Notes: generated by a model from the sequence alone, not told the origin. A DNA stretch of 6,085 nucleotides from Chitinophagaceae bacterium (GCA_019454915.1 JACFNM010000251.1:1-6085), one strand, 5' to 3'; positions 1 to 6,085 are shown, counted from the stretch's first letter. Made by a program: numbers and translations.

Positions 1-665
1 ATTCGTCAAAAGACGGTGAGGAAGGTTATCCGGGAAATTTGTCTGTGACCGTTACCTATAAACTTACCGAAGACAATACTCTTTCCATCCACTATCATGC
101 AACAACGGACCAGCCCACGATTGTCAATTTAACCAGCCACGGTTATTTCAATCTTTCCGGCAATCCACGCAAAAATATTCTGGATCATATTTTGTACATA
201 CCCTCTGAGAAGACCGCTGGGTGTGATGATGAACTTTTGCCTACCGGCAGGATCATTTCATTAAAAAATACGGCGCTTGATTTTAATACTCCGCGAACAA
301 TCGGTTCACGATTGGATGAAAACATAACCGGTCAGGTATTCTCCGGTAAGGGTTATGTAGGCGGGTATGTATTTGATAATTCCAAAGGAACACCTTCCCT
401 GATGGCACAACTTACGGATCCGGATACAGGCATAAGGATGGAGCTGTTTTCTGACCAACCATTTCTTCAGCTATACAATGCCTGGCTGTTTGACGGCAGC
501 GACACCGGCAAGAATAATATACCTTACCAAAGTAGTTGTGCCATAGCTCTTGAAGCCCAGGGATTTAATGATGCACCTCATCATGAAAATTTTCCGTCCA
601 TTGTATTAAGACCAGGAGAGGTTTACCGGCAACGGACCGTATATCGCTTTTTGGTGAAGGAATGA
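1..665 (+). CDS. Aldose 1-epimerase (galactose mutarotase) family protein, 5'-truncated by the window edge
   Basis: Family members interconvert alpha and beta anomers of aldoses such as galactose or glucose. Reading frame 3 is open from the first base: the codons before position 39 encode SSKDGEEGYPGN, the family's conserved stretch ahead of the LSVTVTY strand. The TTG at 39 is therefore internal and the true start lies upstream. Family hallmarks seen are NLTSHGYFNL (the catalytic-acid His is codon 138-140), the LLPTGRI loop, and LEAQGFNDAP near the C-terminus (the catalytic-base Glu is codon 552-554), followed by the usual VLRPGE. The gene ends at a TGA at 663-665. One oddity: the family's GYDH motif, whose Asp contacts the sugar, reads GYVGG here (Val at 357-359, Gly at 360-362). 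Either a divergent mutarotase or a paralogue with altered substrate is possible. The first active-site His and any signal peptide are outside the window. The family call is secure; the substrate is not. Confidence 0.93.
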   Translation, partial: SSKDGEEGYPGNLSVTVTYKLTEDNTLSIHYHATTDQPTIVNLTSHGYFNLSGNPRKNILDHILYIPSEKTAGCDDELLPTGRIISLKNTALDFNTPRTIGSRLDENITGQVFSGKGYVGGYVFDNSKGTPSLMAQLTDPDTGIRMELFSDQPFLQLYNAWLFDGSDTGKNNIPYQSSCAIALEAQGFNDAPHHENFPSIVLRPGEVYRQRTVYRFLVKE

Positions 666-891
666 TTTTTTTAGGGTATATAGTTGTGGCCAATGGGTGC
701 ATATTTACGCAGAAAAAAACAAGAATACCAACGATTCACCAAATCTTAGGAAGCAATTTTCAATATTATTTGAGTTGGACAATCATAGCGCTAAAAAGAC
801 TTATACTATGTGATTCAAATTTTATCAGCCCTTTTTTTTGAACCAATTTTTTCAGGATCACTCACACCATTTTAATTTCCGTCGTATCTTG

Positions 892-908
892 TATACCTAA
901 CAGGTATA
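892..908. promoter_or_regulatory. 17-bp palindrome, candidate operator
   Basis: TATACCT (892-898) and AGGTATA (902-908) are perfect inverted arms of 7 bp around a 3-base centre (AAC). The palindrome sits about 120 bases upstream of the AhpD-like gene, with no T-run after it, so a protein-binding site fits better than a terminator. A weak -7-like TATCTTG (885-891) abuts it directly on the left. If that is the promoter, the palindrome would cover the transcription start, as an operator would. No regulator gene is in the window and the site occurs once, so this is inference from symmetry alone. Confidence 0.3.
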
Positions 909-1014
909 TAGATAAGTTAGCTACCCAGCTTCCTATAATCCTTAATTCTATGACGCCATTGGGAAGTGACACACTACAGCCAGTCACACGATGAAACCAT
1001 TTGCTATCAATAAC

Positions 1015-1028
1015 AAAAAAAAATAAAG
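1015..1028 (+). promoter_or_regulatory. A-rich translation leader that supports the start at 1029
   Basis: Nine consecutive A's (1015-1023) followed by TAAAG lie immediately before the ATG at 1029. No GGAGG-like Shine-Dalgarno is present. A-rich leaders of this type are typical of Bacteroidota genes, so this supports both the chosen start and the suggested phylum. Confidence 0.45.
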
Positions 1029-1589
1029 ATGCCTTACATACCATTAAGTGAAAAGTTACCGGGAATTACCGGCTTGCTCGATTACAGGAAAGATACGGCC
1101 TTTCATATCCGCCATCTTACTCAAATCTTACTCAGGGGAGAATCAACGCTGTCGGAAGGCGAGAGGGAATTAATAGCCACCGTCGTTTCCCAGGGAAATG
1201 AATGTACCTTCTGTACAGCCGCGCACACGGCGATTGCAGAAATCTTTTTAAATGATAACAGCGACAGCATCGTTGAAAAAGTAAAAGCAGATATCGATAC
1301 TTCCCCGGTGAGCAAGAAAATGAAAGCTTTGCTCAAAATTGCCAGAGCTACCGGAAAGAATGGGCGACTGGTAACCGAAGAAATGGTAGCCGAAGCCAGA
1401 AAAGAGGGAGCTACGGATCAGGAGCTACATGATACCGTTCTGATTGCAGCGCTTTTTAGCCTGTACAACAGATACGTGGATGGGTTAGCAAGTGTTACGC
1501 CTTCTGAACCCGCATTTTATCACCGGCTGGGGAAAATACTGAAGGACAAGGGCTATCTTCCATCTGAAAACAGGTATGCCGAACTCTGA
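1029..1589 (+). CDS. AhpD-like / carboxymuconolactone decarboxylase family redox protein
   Basis: The product is 186 aa, all-helical in character, with no signal peptide, so probably cytoplasmic. The key motif is ECTFCTAAH: Cys59 (1203-1205), Cys62 (1212-1214) and His66 (1224-1226). Glu47 (1167-1169) lies 12 residues before Cys59. This matches the spacing of Glu118, Cys130, Cys133 and His137 in Mycobacterium tuberculosis AhpD, whose cysteine pair reduces peroxides or recycles AhpC. The AhpD His132 position is Phe61 here, as in many peroxidase-related CMD proteins, so true AhpD function should not be assumed. The second helical half (about 95-155) fits the rest of the CMD fold. The length suits the 'peroxidase-related enzyme' type rather than the short gamma-CMD enzymes. 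The gene is convergent with the membrane-protein gene, with 23 bases between stops and no visible terminator hairpin. The family is secure; the electron partner and substrate are unknown. Confidence 0.85.
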   Translation: MPYIPLSEKLPGITGLLDYRKDTAFHIRHLTQILLRGESTLSEGERELIATVVSQGNECTFCTAAHTAIAEIFLNDNSDSIVEKVKADIDTSPVSKKMKALLKIARATGKNGRLVTEEMVAEARKEGATDQELHDTVLIAALFSLYNRYVDGLASVTPSEPAFYHRLGKILKDKGYLPSENRYAEL

Positions 1590-1612
1590 TTCTGTAAAGC
1601 TGTTTAAATACC

Positions 1613-2452
1613 TCAGGCCAATTTTTTCTTTGCTTGTTTATCCAGCCGCCTTAAATCCAGGTATTTGGCTAAGGGACCGATGATGAATAGTGCATAAAAC
1701 GGCGCATAGATAGAATGGAACAGCCGGAAGACAAATTCCAGAATGGCCACTAATACTACCACTATCACCCTTCCCTTGCGGGTTGAAACACCCGTAGGAG
1801 GGTCGGTGATCATCAGGAAAATAAACAATTGATACATAGGCCCTGTAAGGGGTGCAAGCTCGGCGAGGAAAGGGTCTCCGGTGATTAAGCACCGTATGTA
1901 GGCTAAAATGATGAAACTGATTACGTATGCAACCGTAACATGCAGCCTTTTGGCGCGGCTTACCACTATCAAGCCCACAAGCCAGATAATAGATGCCGCA
2001 GCAAGGTTACTGCCCCACTGAATACTCAGCCCTGCCACGCTTGGGCTGTGGAGCGCCAGCATCCAGGTTATACCAAACAGTGAAGGATTCCAGATATGAT
2101 GACCTTTATACCTCAGTACATATTTCGACGCAATAGAAAGAAAACCGGTTACCGCGAAGGGCCATGCCAGGTTAGACCGAATCAGCATCGCCACGCTGGT
2201 ACCCGTCATATAAGCGCTGGAAATAGGCTTTCGCTTACCCAATATAACTTTCGAAAGAATCACCTCGGTAATAATCGTAGCGCCAATCGCAGCAAATAAT
2301 CCTGAATACCCATCCAGTATTCCATACGCTAATTGTCCTACCACCAATATCAGCGTGATAAAAATCGGCGGCAGGTACTTAAAGTTCTTATCAATCCAGC
2401 GGCTGAAAGAAAAGGGTTGAGGAGCGGCTTTCAGTTCGATTTCTTTTTGCAT
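1613..2452 (-). CDS. RnfD/NqrB-like integral membrane protein (UnbU-like)
   Basis: The product is 279 aa and very hydrophobic, with about eight to ten membrane segments (roughly 28-47, 50-70, 80-92, 96-112, 124-136, 148-165, 171-190, 204-216, 228-243, 248-263). The N-terminus is polar and the tail basic (DKQAKKKLA). Family-like features in order are an acidic helix 2 (Glu63 in ITEVILSK), the SAYMTGTSVAML segment corresponding to the LxTGxxLAL region of RnfD/NqrB, HIWNPS (Asn122-Pro123) matching their (F)NPA motif, and MITDPPTG (Asp217 to Thr220, bases 1793-1804) matching the MATDPVT motif. It is shorter than full RnfD or NqrB, and the S/T-GAT flavinylation loop expected between the NP and DPxT motifs is absent. 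The start is ATG at 2450-2452, only 8 bases after the stop of the upstream ASPIC/UnbV gene, so the two are almost certainly co-transcribed. No other Rnf or Nqr subunit is present. The role is unknown; an ion- or electron-transfer-related or scaffold function is speculative. Confidence 0.78.
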   Translation of the reverse strand: MQKEIELKAAPQPFSFSRWIDKNFKYLPPIFITLILVVGQLAYGILDGYSGLFAAIGATIITEVILSKVILGKRKPISSAYMTGTSVAMLIRSNLAWPFAVTGFLSIASKYVLRYKGHHIWNPSLFGITWMLALHSPSVAGLSIQWGSNLAAASIIWLVGLIVVSRAKRLHVTVAYVISFIILAYIRCLITGDPFLAELAPLTGPMYQLFIFLMITDPPTGVSTRKGRVIVVVLVAILEFVFRLFHSIYAPFYALFIIGPLAKYLDLRRLDKQAKKKLA

Positions 2453-2460
2453 CAGTTAGT

Positions 2461-4260
2461 TTAGTTTTCAATAAAAGTATGTAATTGATTCAATGCAGGT
2501 TTTGAGATTTCATCTGTCTTTCCGGAAGGCCAGTTTATCATTATTTTGTCTACCTGCTGCGTTTCTCCTAACCCAAAATGAAGGCGGTGCTGGTTCTGCG
2601 ACGAAAAACCCATGCCTCCTGTTACGATCTGCATTTGTCTATTCCCGTTCCAGTACACTTCCACCTTTGCGCCTATCGCATCCCGGTTAGACTCCGTTCC
2701 CTGTAAATCCACTGCTATCCAATCATTTTTCTTATCGCCTATCGTATTTTTATAAATGGTGGGTATATTATTCTGATTGGCGACAACCACATCCAAAACG
2801 CCCCGGTTCCACAAATCAGCCATGGCAACTGCTCTTCCGTCAAACGTCACCGGAGGACAGGCTTTCCCTGAAACATCTTCAAATAAAGCATCCTTGTCAT
2901 TCAACCAGATTTTATCTTCAATATAACCCGACTGGCTCTTGCCTTCCATGTCCGGCCAATTCTTCGCATCTTCTATGATATTTTTATTTCCCCCCGTGAC
3001 CTTGGTGTACTCATACCAATAGGATGTATTTTCTTTGGCGGAGATAAATCCATTGGCTACATATAGATCCATATAGCCATCATTGTTCAGGTCGCCAAAC
3101 TGTGCGCCATAACTCCACCCCGCGTTTTCGATTCCTGAAAGCTGGCTCAGATTTACAAAGGCAGGCAATTTTCCCGAGCCCGGCTTCAATTGCCAGTAAT
3201 TATTTCCCTGAATAAGAATTCCCTTTTCGGTAATATTGGTTGTATAAACCCCAATATTCCCATCGTTGCTGATATCTCCTATAGATGCATTCATACCGCT
3301 TTTGGGAATACGGCCAATGCCTACTTTTGCGCCAATCTCTTCAAAAGATTTTCCCTCATGATTCAAGTACAACTCGTCCACATTGTAATCATTGGCCAAA
3401 AACAATTCCGGGTAAAGGTCGCCGTTAAAATCTGCGGCAACAGCAGATAGCGTCCATTTTGTTGACTTCAGTCCGTAGGGCTCCGTTACGTCTTCAAACT
3501 TCCCGTTGCCCAGGTTCTTCAACAGGTAATTTCTCCCGCCATTATTCGCATACCGAAAACTCTCGGGCATAATCTTAGTAGTTGTGAGATTTTCCAAATC
3601 AATCTCCTCCCTGAAATAGCCTCCCATGTAGATATCTAACAAACCGTCATTATTAAAATCTAACCATACGGCTGCATTGATATTCGCCCACGCGGGCAGT
3701 CCGCTGCCGTCGGTAACCGACACAAACTCCTTTCCTCCCATATTCTTAAACAACTCCGGCTTTCCCCATTTGTACAACAGCAGGTCTTTAAATCCATCAT
3801 TGTCAAAATCTCCCCAAACCGTTCCCATAGAAGCGCCGGTACCCTTTTTATTCAGGTCGGCTACGCCCATACTACCTGCAACGTCCTCAAAACGGCCGTC
3901 TCCCAGATTACGGTAGAGCGCGTTCAAACTGCCGTTGGCGCTATTGGTGAAATAGATATCATTCCACCCGTCATTATCAAAATCACAAATAGAAACGGAG
4001 GCGCCCATCGAGGCAATTTGCAGTTTTATGTTGTCTAATTTGGAATCCAAGTCGGGTGAAGTATGGCGAAAATGAATACCCGCCTGCTCATTCACCGGCT
4101 CTAAGAAAAAGCCATAGGCTGTCAATGATTTTTGGGCTAACTGGCTTGTGGGTTCACGGTCTAAAAAACCATTTCTGGTTCTTGAAGCAATAATGGTAGC
4201 GATCAATACGCCTGCAAACAGAATCGTGACGATTATCTGAGCGGGTTTTTGTTTCTTCAT
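2461..4260 (-). CDS. CRTAC1/ASPIC-UnbV family FG-GAP repeat protein, exported
   Basis: The product is 599 aa. Residues 1-26 form a basic start (MKKQK) and a hydrophobic helix with no lipobox Cys, so this is a signal peptide or membrane anchor placing the rest outside the cytoplasm. A beta-propeller of FG-GAP/VCBS-like blades follows, with calcium-loop motifs of the DxDxDGxxD type at 93-101 (DFDNDGWND), 151-159 (DFDNDGFKD), 201-209 (DFNNDGLLD) and 390-398 (DLNNDGYMD). Degenerate copies lie near 277-285, 329-337 and 482-490. The ASPIC/UnbV domain spans about 513-596 (bases about 2473-2724), with the diagnostic NRDAIGAKV, GFSSQNQHRLHFGLG and INWPSG. The family includes human CRTAC1 and the enediyne-cluster protein UnbV; no enzymatic activity is established for it, and adhesion or ligand binding is usually assumed. 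It is the first gene of a two-gene operon with the RnfD-like gene. The ATG at 4258-4260 fits the signal sequence. There is no Shine-Dalgarno. Confidence 0.92.
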   Translation of the reverse strand: MKKQKPAQIIVTILFAGVLIATIIASRTRNGFLDREPTSQLAQKSLTAYGFFLEPVNEQAGIHFRHTSPDLDSKLDNIKLQIASMGASVSICDFDNDGWNDIYFTNSANGSLNALYRNLGDGRFEDVAGSMGVADLNKKGTGASMGTVWGDFDNDGFKDLLLYKWGKPELFKNMGGKEFVSVTDGSGLPAWANINAAVWLDFNNDGLLDIYMGGYFREEIDLENLTTTKIMPESFRYANNGGRNYLLKNLGNGKFEDVTEPYGLKSTKWTLSAVAADFNGDLYPELFLANDYNVDELYLNHEGKSFEEIGAKVGIGRIPKSGMNASIGDISNDGNIGVYTTNITEKGILIQGNNYWQLKPGSGKLPAFVNLSQLSGIENAGWSYGAQFGDLNNDGYMDLYVANGFISAKENTSYWYEYTKVTGGNKNIIEDAKNWPDMEGKSQSGYIEDKIWLNDKDALFEDVSGKACPPVTFDGRAVAMADLWNRGVLDVVVANQNNIPTIYKNTIGDKKNDWIAVDLQGTESNRDAIGAKVEVYWNGNRQMQIVTGGMGFSSQNQHRLHFGLGETQQVDKIMINWPSGKTDEISKPALNQLHTFIEN

Positions 4261-4302
4261 AAAGAACAGTTTTCTTTGGTAAAAAAAGCCTCAAAAGCCA
4301 GG

Positions 4303-4330
4303 TAAAGATAATTCATATATCCACGTCAAA
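4303..4330 (-). promoter_or_regulatory. Candidate Bacteroidota-type promoter for the ASPIC/UnbV operon
   Basis: Read on the - strand, TTTG (4327-4330) is followed after 16 bases by TATCTTTA (4303-4310). The latter matches the Bacteroidota -7 element TAnnTTTG at all but the last fixed base. The spacer is slightly shorter than usual for the phylum. Transcription would start near 4296, giving a leader of roughly 35 bases before the ATG at 4260. For the opposite, + strand gene no equally good site is seen; TAACTTCA at 4343-4350 is a weak match lying too close to its ATG. Confidence 0.35.
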
Positions 4331-4358
4331 AGAAGTTTTTCCTAACTTCATATTTTGA

Positions 4359-6085
4359 ATGAAAATGCACTTAAAAATAACTCAAACTAAGCTGTTTACC
4401 CTTTGCGGAGTCCTGTTTGCACTATGGCTATATTCCTGCCAGTCTGATGAAAAAAAAGATGCTCCTGATGAACTGGAGCACTCCCCGCGGATGGCCGCTA
4501 TTAATTTTTTGTGGGACGGGAAGTTTGATGAAGCCGAGATGGGATTTAAGAAGGCTATCCGGATTGATAAAGATAACATATTGAATTACATAGACCTGGC
4601 ACTGATGTATATAGCCGGAAGCAACTACGAGGACGCCGGTAAAACCCTTGATGAAGCCTCAAAAATTGAACCCGGAAATGCAGATATCGGGCTCGTCCGT
4701 GCTTCTATGTATCTACACATGGGGCAGGAAAAAGAGGCAGCCGACGCCTTCAACGGGGTGCTGCAGAAGGATCCGAAGAATATCCCCGCCTATTATAATT
4801 TGTCTGAACTGGCTAAAAAGCAGAACAATATACAAGACAGGAAATCAAACCTGTTGAAAATCATCGCTATCTCTCCGGCCAATATCGCAATCCTTCTTCC
4901 TTTAACAGAAATATTTTGCAGTCAAAATAATACCGATTCCACGCTACATTTTCTGCAAACAGTAAAGGGGATTTCACCCGACTTCTCGACCGCCGCGTCA
5001 GAAGCTTATCAGAAAGCCACTGCGCTATTGCAGAGTGACGAACCCGAAAAAGCGCTATCCTTTGTACAGGCCTTCGGCCGGTTAATGGAATCCACCCGGT
5101 TATACAGCGATGGCTTTTCGGAAATAAGTATGCCCTCTCTCCCCGAAGCCAAAGCTGAGTTCAATGACAGCAGATTAAGTCTGATGAGCCGCGAACAACG
5201 GGAGGTAACCCTCCAGGATATTCAATTCAATGAAGTGGCTGAGCAGGTGGGACTTAAACAATCGCTGCCTGCCGGCATAACGCACTCCGTATTAGCAGTG
5301 GCAGATGACGACGGAACCGGCAGTTCTTATGTCTACGTCAGTTTTGGAACGGCGGAGAAAACATCGCAGCGCTACTTCTTTAAGCAGGAAATAGGGCCGT
5401 TTTCAGAAGTAAACTCCGTGATTGATTTCAGCCACAGCGGAGTGGAAACCTGCGCCACATTTACCGATTACGACAACGATGGGTACCAGGATTTGTTTAT
5501 AGCAACTATCAAAGGAATATACCTTTACCGGAATAACGGAGATGGAAATTTCGGCCTGATCAAAAAGAACACCGGCTTAGAAAAAGCAAACAAAGCATTA
5601 AAACTATTAACCGGAGATTTCGACCAGGATGGCGACCTGGATTTCTATACGGCCTCTCCCGAAGGCAACCAGTTTTTCAGGAATAACGGCGACGGAACCT
5701 TTACGGAACAGGCCCGGCAAATGGGGCTGACCGCTCAATCAATAGACCTCGATTTAGGTGATTGGGATTCAGATGGGGACCTTGACATCGTCTCCGTATC
5801 AGCCAATGGGACTCTCAGGTTATTCAACAATGAACGACACGCGAAATTCACCGATATAACCGGAACAACGGGACTTTCCAATCCCTCATTGAAGGGGAAA
5901 GCAATCGTGATGGGCGATTACAACAATGACGGGCAACCCGATCTGTTTCTTGCAGGAGAAAAAAACAGCCCTTCCTTTTTATTGAAAAATACCGGCACGG
6001 GAATATTCCAGACAGATGCTTCTTCTGAAAATATCACAAAAGCATTAAGTGATCTGGCAGTGACTGCTGCTATTTATCTGGATTT
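4359..6085 (+). CDS. TPR and FG-GAP repeat lipoprotein (CRTAC1-like), 3'-truncated by the window edge
   Basis: The frame starting at ATG 4359 stays open for 575 codons to the window end. A second in-frame ATG at 4365 is an alternative start. Residues 1-26 form a lipoprotein signal peptide ending in the lipobox LYSC, with lipidated Cys27 (4437-4439). Residues that follow (QSDEKKD) are polar and acidic, reminiscent of surface-export signals of Bacteroidota lipoproteins. Residues 43-210 carry about five TPR-like helical hairpins with a 34-residue period, each ending in an (I)xPxN-like turn (IDKDN, IEPGN, KDPKN, ISPAN, ISPDF). After a linker (about 210-310), FG-GAP/VCBS blades appear with metal-loop motifs at 370-378 (DYDNDGYQD), 420-428 (DFDQDGDLD), 468-476 (DWDSDGDLD) and 520-528 (DYNNDGQPD). 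Relatives with this layout usually end in an ASPIC/UnbV domain, which would lie beyond the window; that is a prediction. The gene is divergent from the ASPIC/UnbV operon across 98 bases. Function is unknown; a protein-binding envelope scaffold is plausible. Confidence 0.9.
   Translation, partial: MKMHLKITQTKLFTLCGVLFALWLYSCQSDEKKDAPDELEHSPRMAAINFLWDGKFDEAEMGFKKAIRIDKDNILNYIDLALMYIAGSNYEDAGKTLDEASKIEPGNADIGLVRASMYLHMGQEKEAADAFNGVLQKDPKNIPAYYNLSELAKKQNNIQDRKSNLLKIIAISPANIAILLPLTEIFCSQNNTDSTLHFLQTVKGISPDFSTAASEAYQKATALLQSDEPEKALSFVQAFGRLMESTRLYSDGFSEISMPSLPEAKAEFNDSRLSLMSREQREVTLQDIQFNEVAEQVGLKQSLPAGITHSVLAVADDDGTGSSYVYVSFGTAEKTSQRYFFKQEIGPFSEVNSVIDFSHSGVETCATFTDYDNDGYQDLFIATIKGIYLYRNNGDGNFGLIKKNTGLEKANKALKLLTGDFDQDGDLDFYTASPEGNQFFRNNGDGTFTEQARQMGLTAQSIDLDLGDWDSDGDLDIVSVSANGTLRLFNNERHAKFTDITGTTGLSNPSLKGKAIVMGDYNNDGQPDLFLAGEKNSPSFLLKNTGTGIFQTDASSENITKALSDLAVTAAIYLD

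Larger units (their letters stand above)
666..1028. other. AT-rich intergenic region without a supported gene
   Basis: This 363-base stretch separates two + strand genes. It has no ORF with recognisable protein character. The one open frame on the - strand (862-1044) starts inside the next gene and looks non-coding. It contains a T-run at 832-839. An imperfect stem (CATAG 784-788 with CTATG 806-810, extended by AAT 781-783 with ATT 813-815 across a bulge) precedes that run by about 16 bases, too far and too weak for a confident intrinsic terminator. It also holds the perfect palindrome at 892-908, a GTGAC/GTCAC inverted pair at 966-970 and 983-987, and the A-rich leader of the next gene. The promoter of the 1029 gene should lie here, but no clean Bacteroidota -33/-7 pair (TTTG / TAnnTTTG) was found. 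Confidence 0.6.

Noticed and set aside
39..41. TTG as the start codon of the aldose epimerase
   Set aside because: The same frame is open back to the first bases and encodes the conserved family stretch DGEEGYPGN, so the gene starts upstream of the window.
781..839. Intrinsic terminator of the aldose epimerase gene
   Set aside because: The stem is short, bulged and AT-rich, and about 16 bases separate it from the T-run.
862..1044. Possible 60-aa protein on the - strand in the intergenic region
   Set aside because: It starts inside the AhpD-like gene, shows no recognisable domain or leader, and its composition looks like translated AT-rich spacer.
2284..2295. IGAT at residues 53-60 of the RnfD-like protein as a flavinylation motif
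   Set aside because: It sits within the second membrane helix, aligned with the ordinary xTE helix of RnfD/NqrB, not in the periplasmic loop where the flavinylated Thr is found.
1613..2452. Part of a complete Rnf or Nqr complex
   Set aside because: No other subunit gene is adjacent, and the flanking genes are unrelated to these complexes.
2096..3916. + strand ORFs at 2096-2299, 2493-2690, 3190-3450 and 3677-3916
   Set aside because: All lie antisense within the two well-supported - strand genes and encode nothing recognisable; they are shadows.
4382..4857. Short ORFs at 4382-4579 (-) and 4648-4857 (+, other frame)
   Set aside because: Both overlap the signal-peptide and TPR coding region of the lipoprotein gene, whose frame is clearly the real one.
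5466..5945. Recurrent GAT/GAC-rich blocks as a DNA tandem repeat or CRISPR-like array
   Set aside because: The periodicity comes from protein-level DxDxDGxxD loops; the DNA between and within the copies is not identical.
1613..6085. An enediyne biosynthetic cluster
   Set aside because: Only UnbU/UnbV-like genes are present; no PKS, thioesterase or other warhead gene is visible, and ASPIC/FG-GAP proteins are common outside such clusters.

Overview
The window looks like chromosomal DNA of a Bacteroidota bacterium, plausibly Chitinophagales or Cytophagales. Three observations point that way. Translation starts are A/T-rich and lack a Shine-Dalgarno sequence. A lipoprotein signal (LYSC) is followed directly by polar and acidic residues. 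The gene families present (FG-GAP/ASPIC-UnbV proteins, a TPR-FG-GAP lipoprotein, a GalM-type aldose epimerase) are common in that phylum. This placement is inference; there is no rRNA or other taxonomic marker.

Layout from left to right: (1) bases 1-665, + strand, the C-terminal part of an aldose 1-epimerase that begins upstream of the window. (2) bases 666-1028, an AT-rich intergenic stretch with a 17-bp palindrome but no convincing gene. (3) bases 1029-1589, + strand, an AhpD/carboxymuconolactone-decarboxylase-fold protein with a CxxC redox motif. (4) bases 1613-2452, - strand, an RnfD/NqrB-like integral membrane protein convergent with (3). (5) bases 2461-4260, - strand, an exported CRTAC1-type protein with FG-GAP repeats and a C-terminal ASPIC/UnbV domain; it lies upstream of (4) in the same tight operon (8 nt gap). 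(6) bases 4261-4358, a divergent promoter region. (7) from base 4359 to the window end, + strand, a lipoprotein with N-terminal TPRs followed by FG-GAP repeats, open at the right edge.

The most interesting unit is 1613-6085. A membrane protein of the RnfD/NqrB type is paired with a secreted ASPIC/UnbV protein, and a second, larger lipidated FG-GAP protein is transcribed divergently from a 98-bp shared region. The membrane/secreted pairing resembles the UnbU-UnbV pair of unknown function known from actinobacterial enediyne warhead clusters, but no PKS or other enediyne gene is visible here. A working hypothesis is an envelope system: a polytopic inner-membrane protein, a periplasmic or membrane-anchored beta-propeller, and an outer-membrane or surface TPR/propeller lipoprotein. 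Substrate and function are unknown. The adjacent AhpD-like redox protein may be related or only a neighbour.
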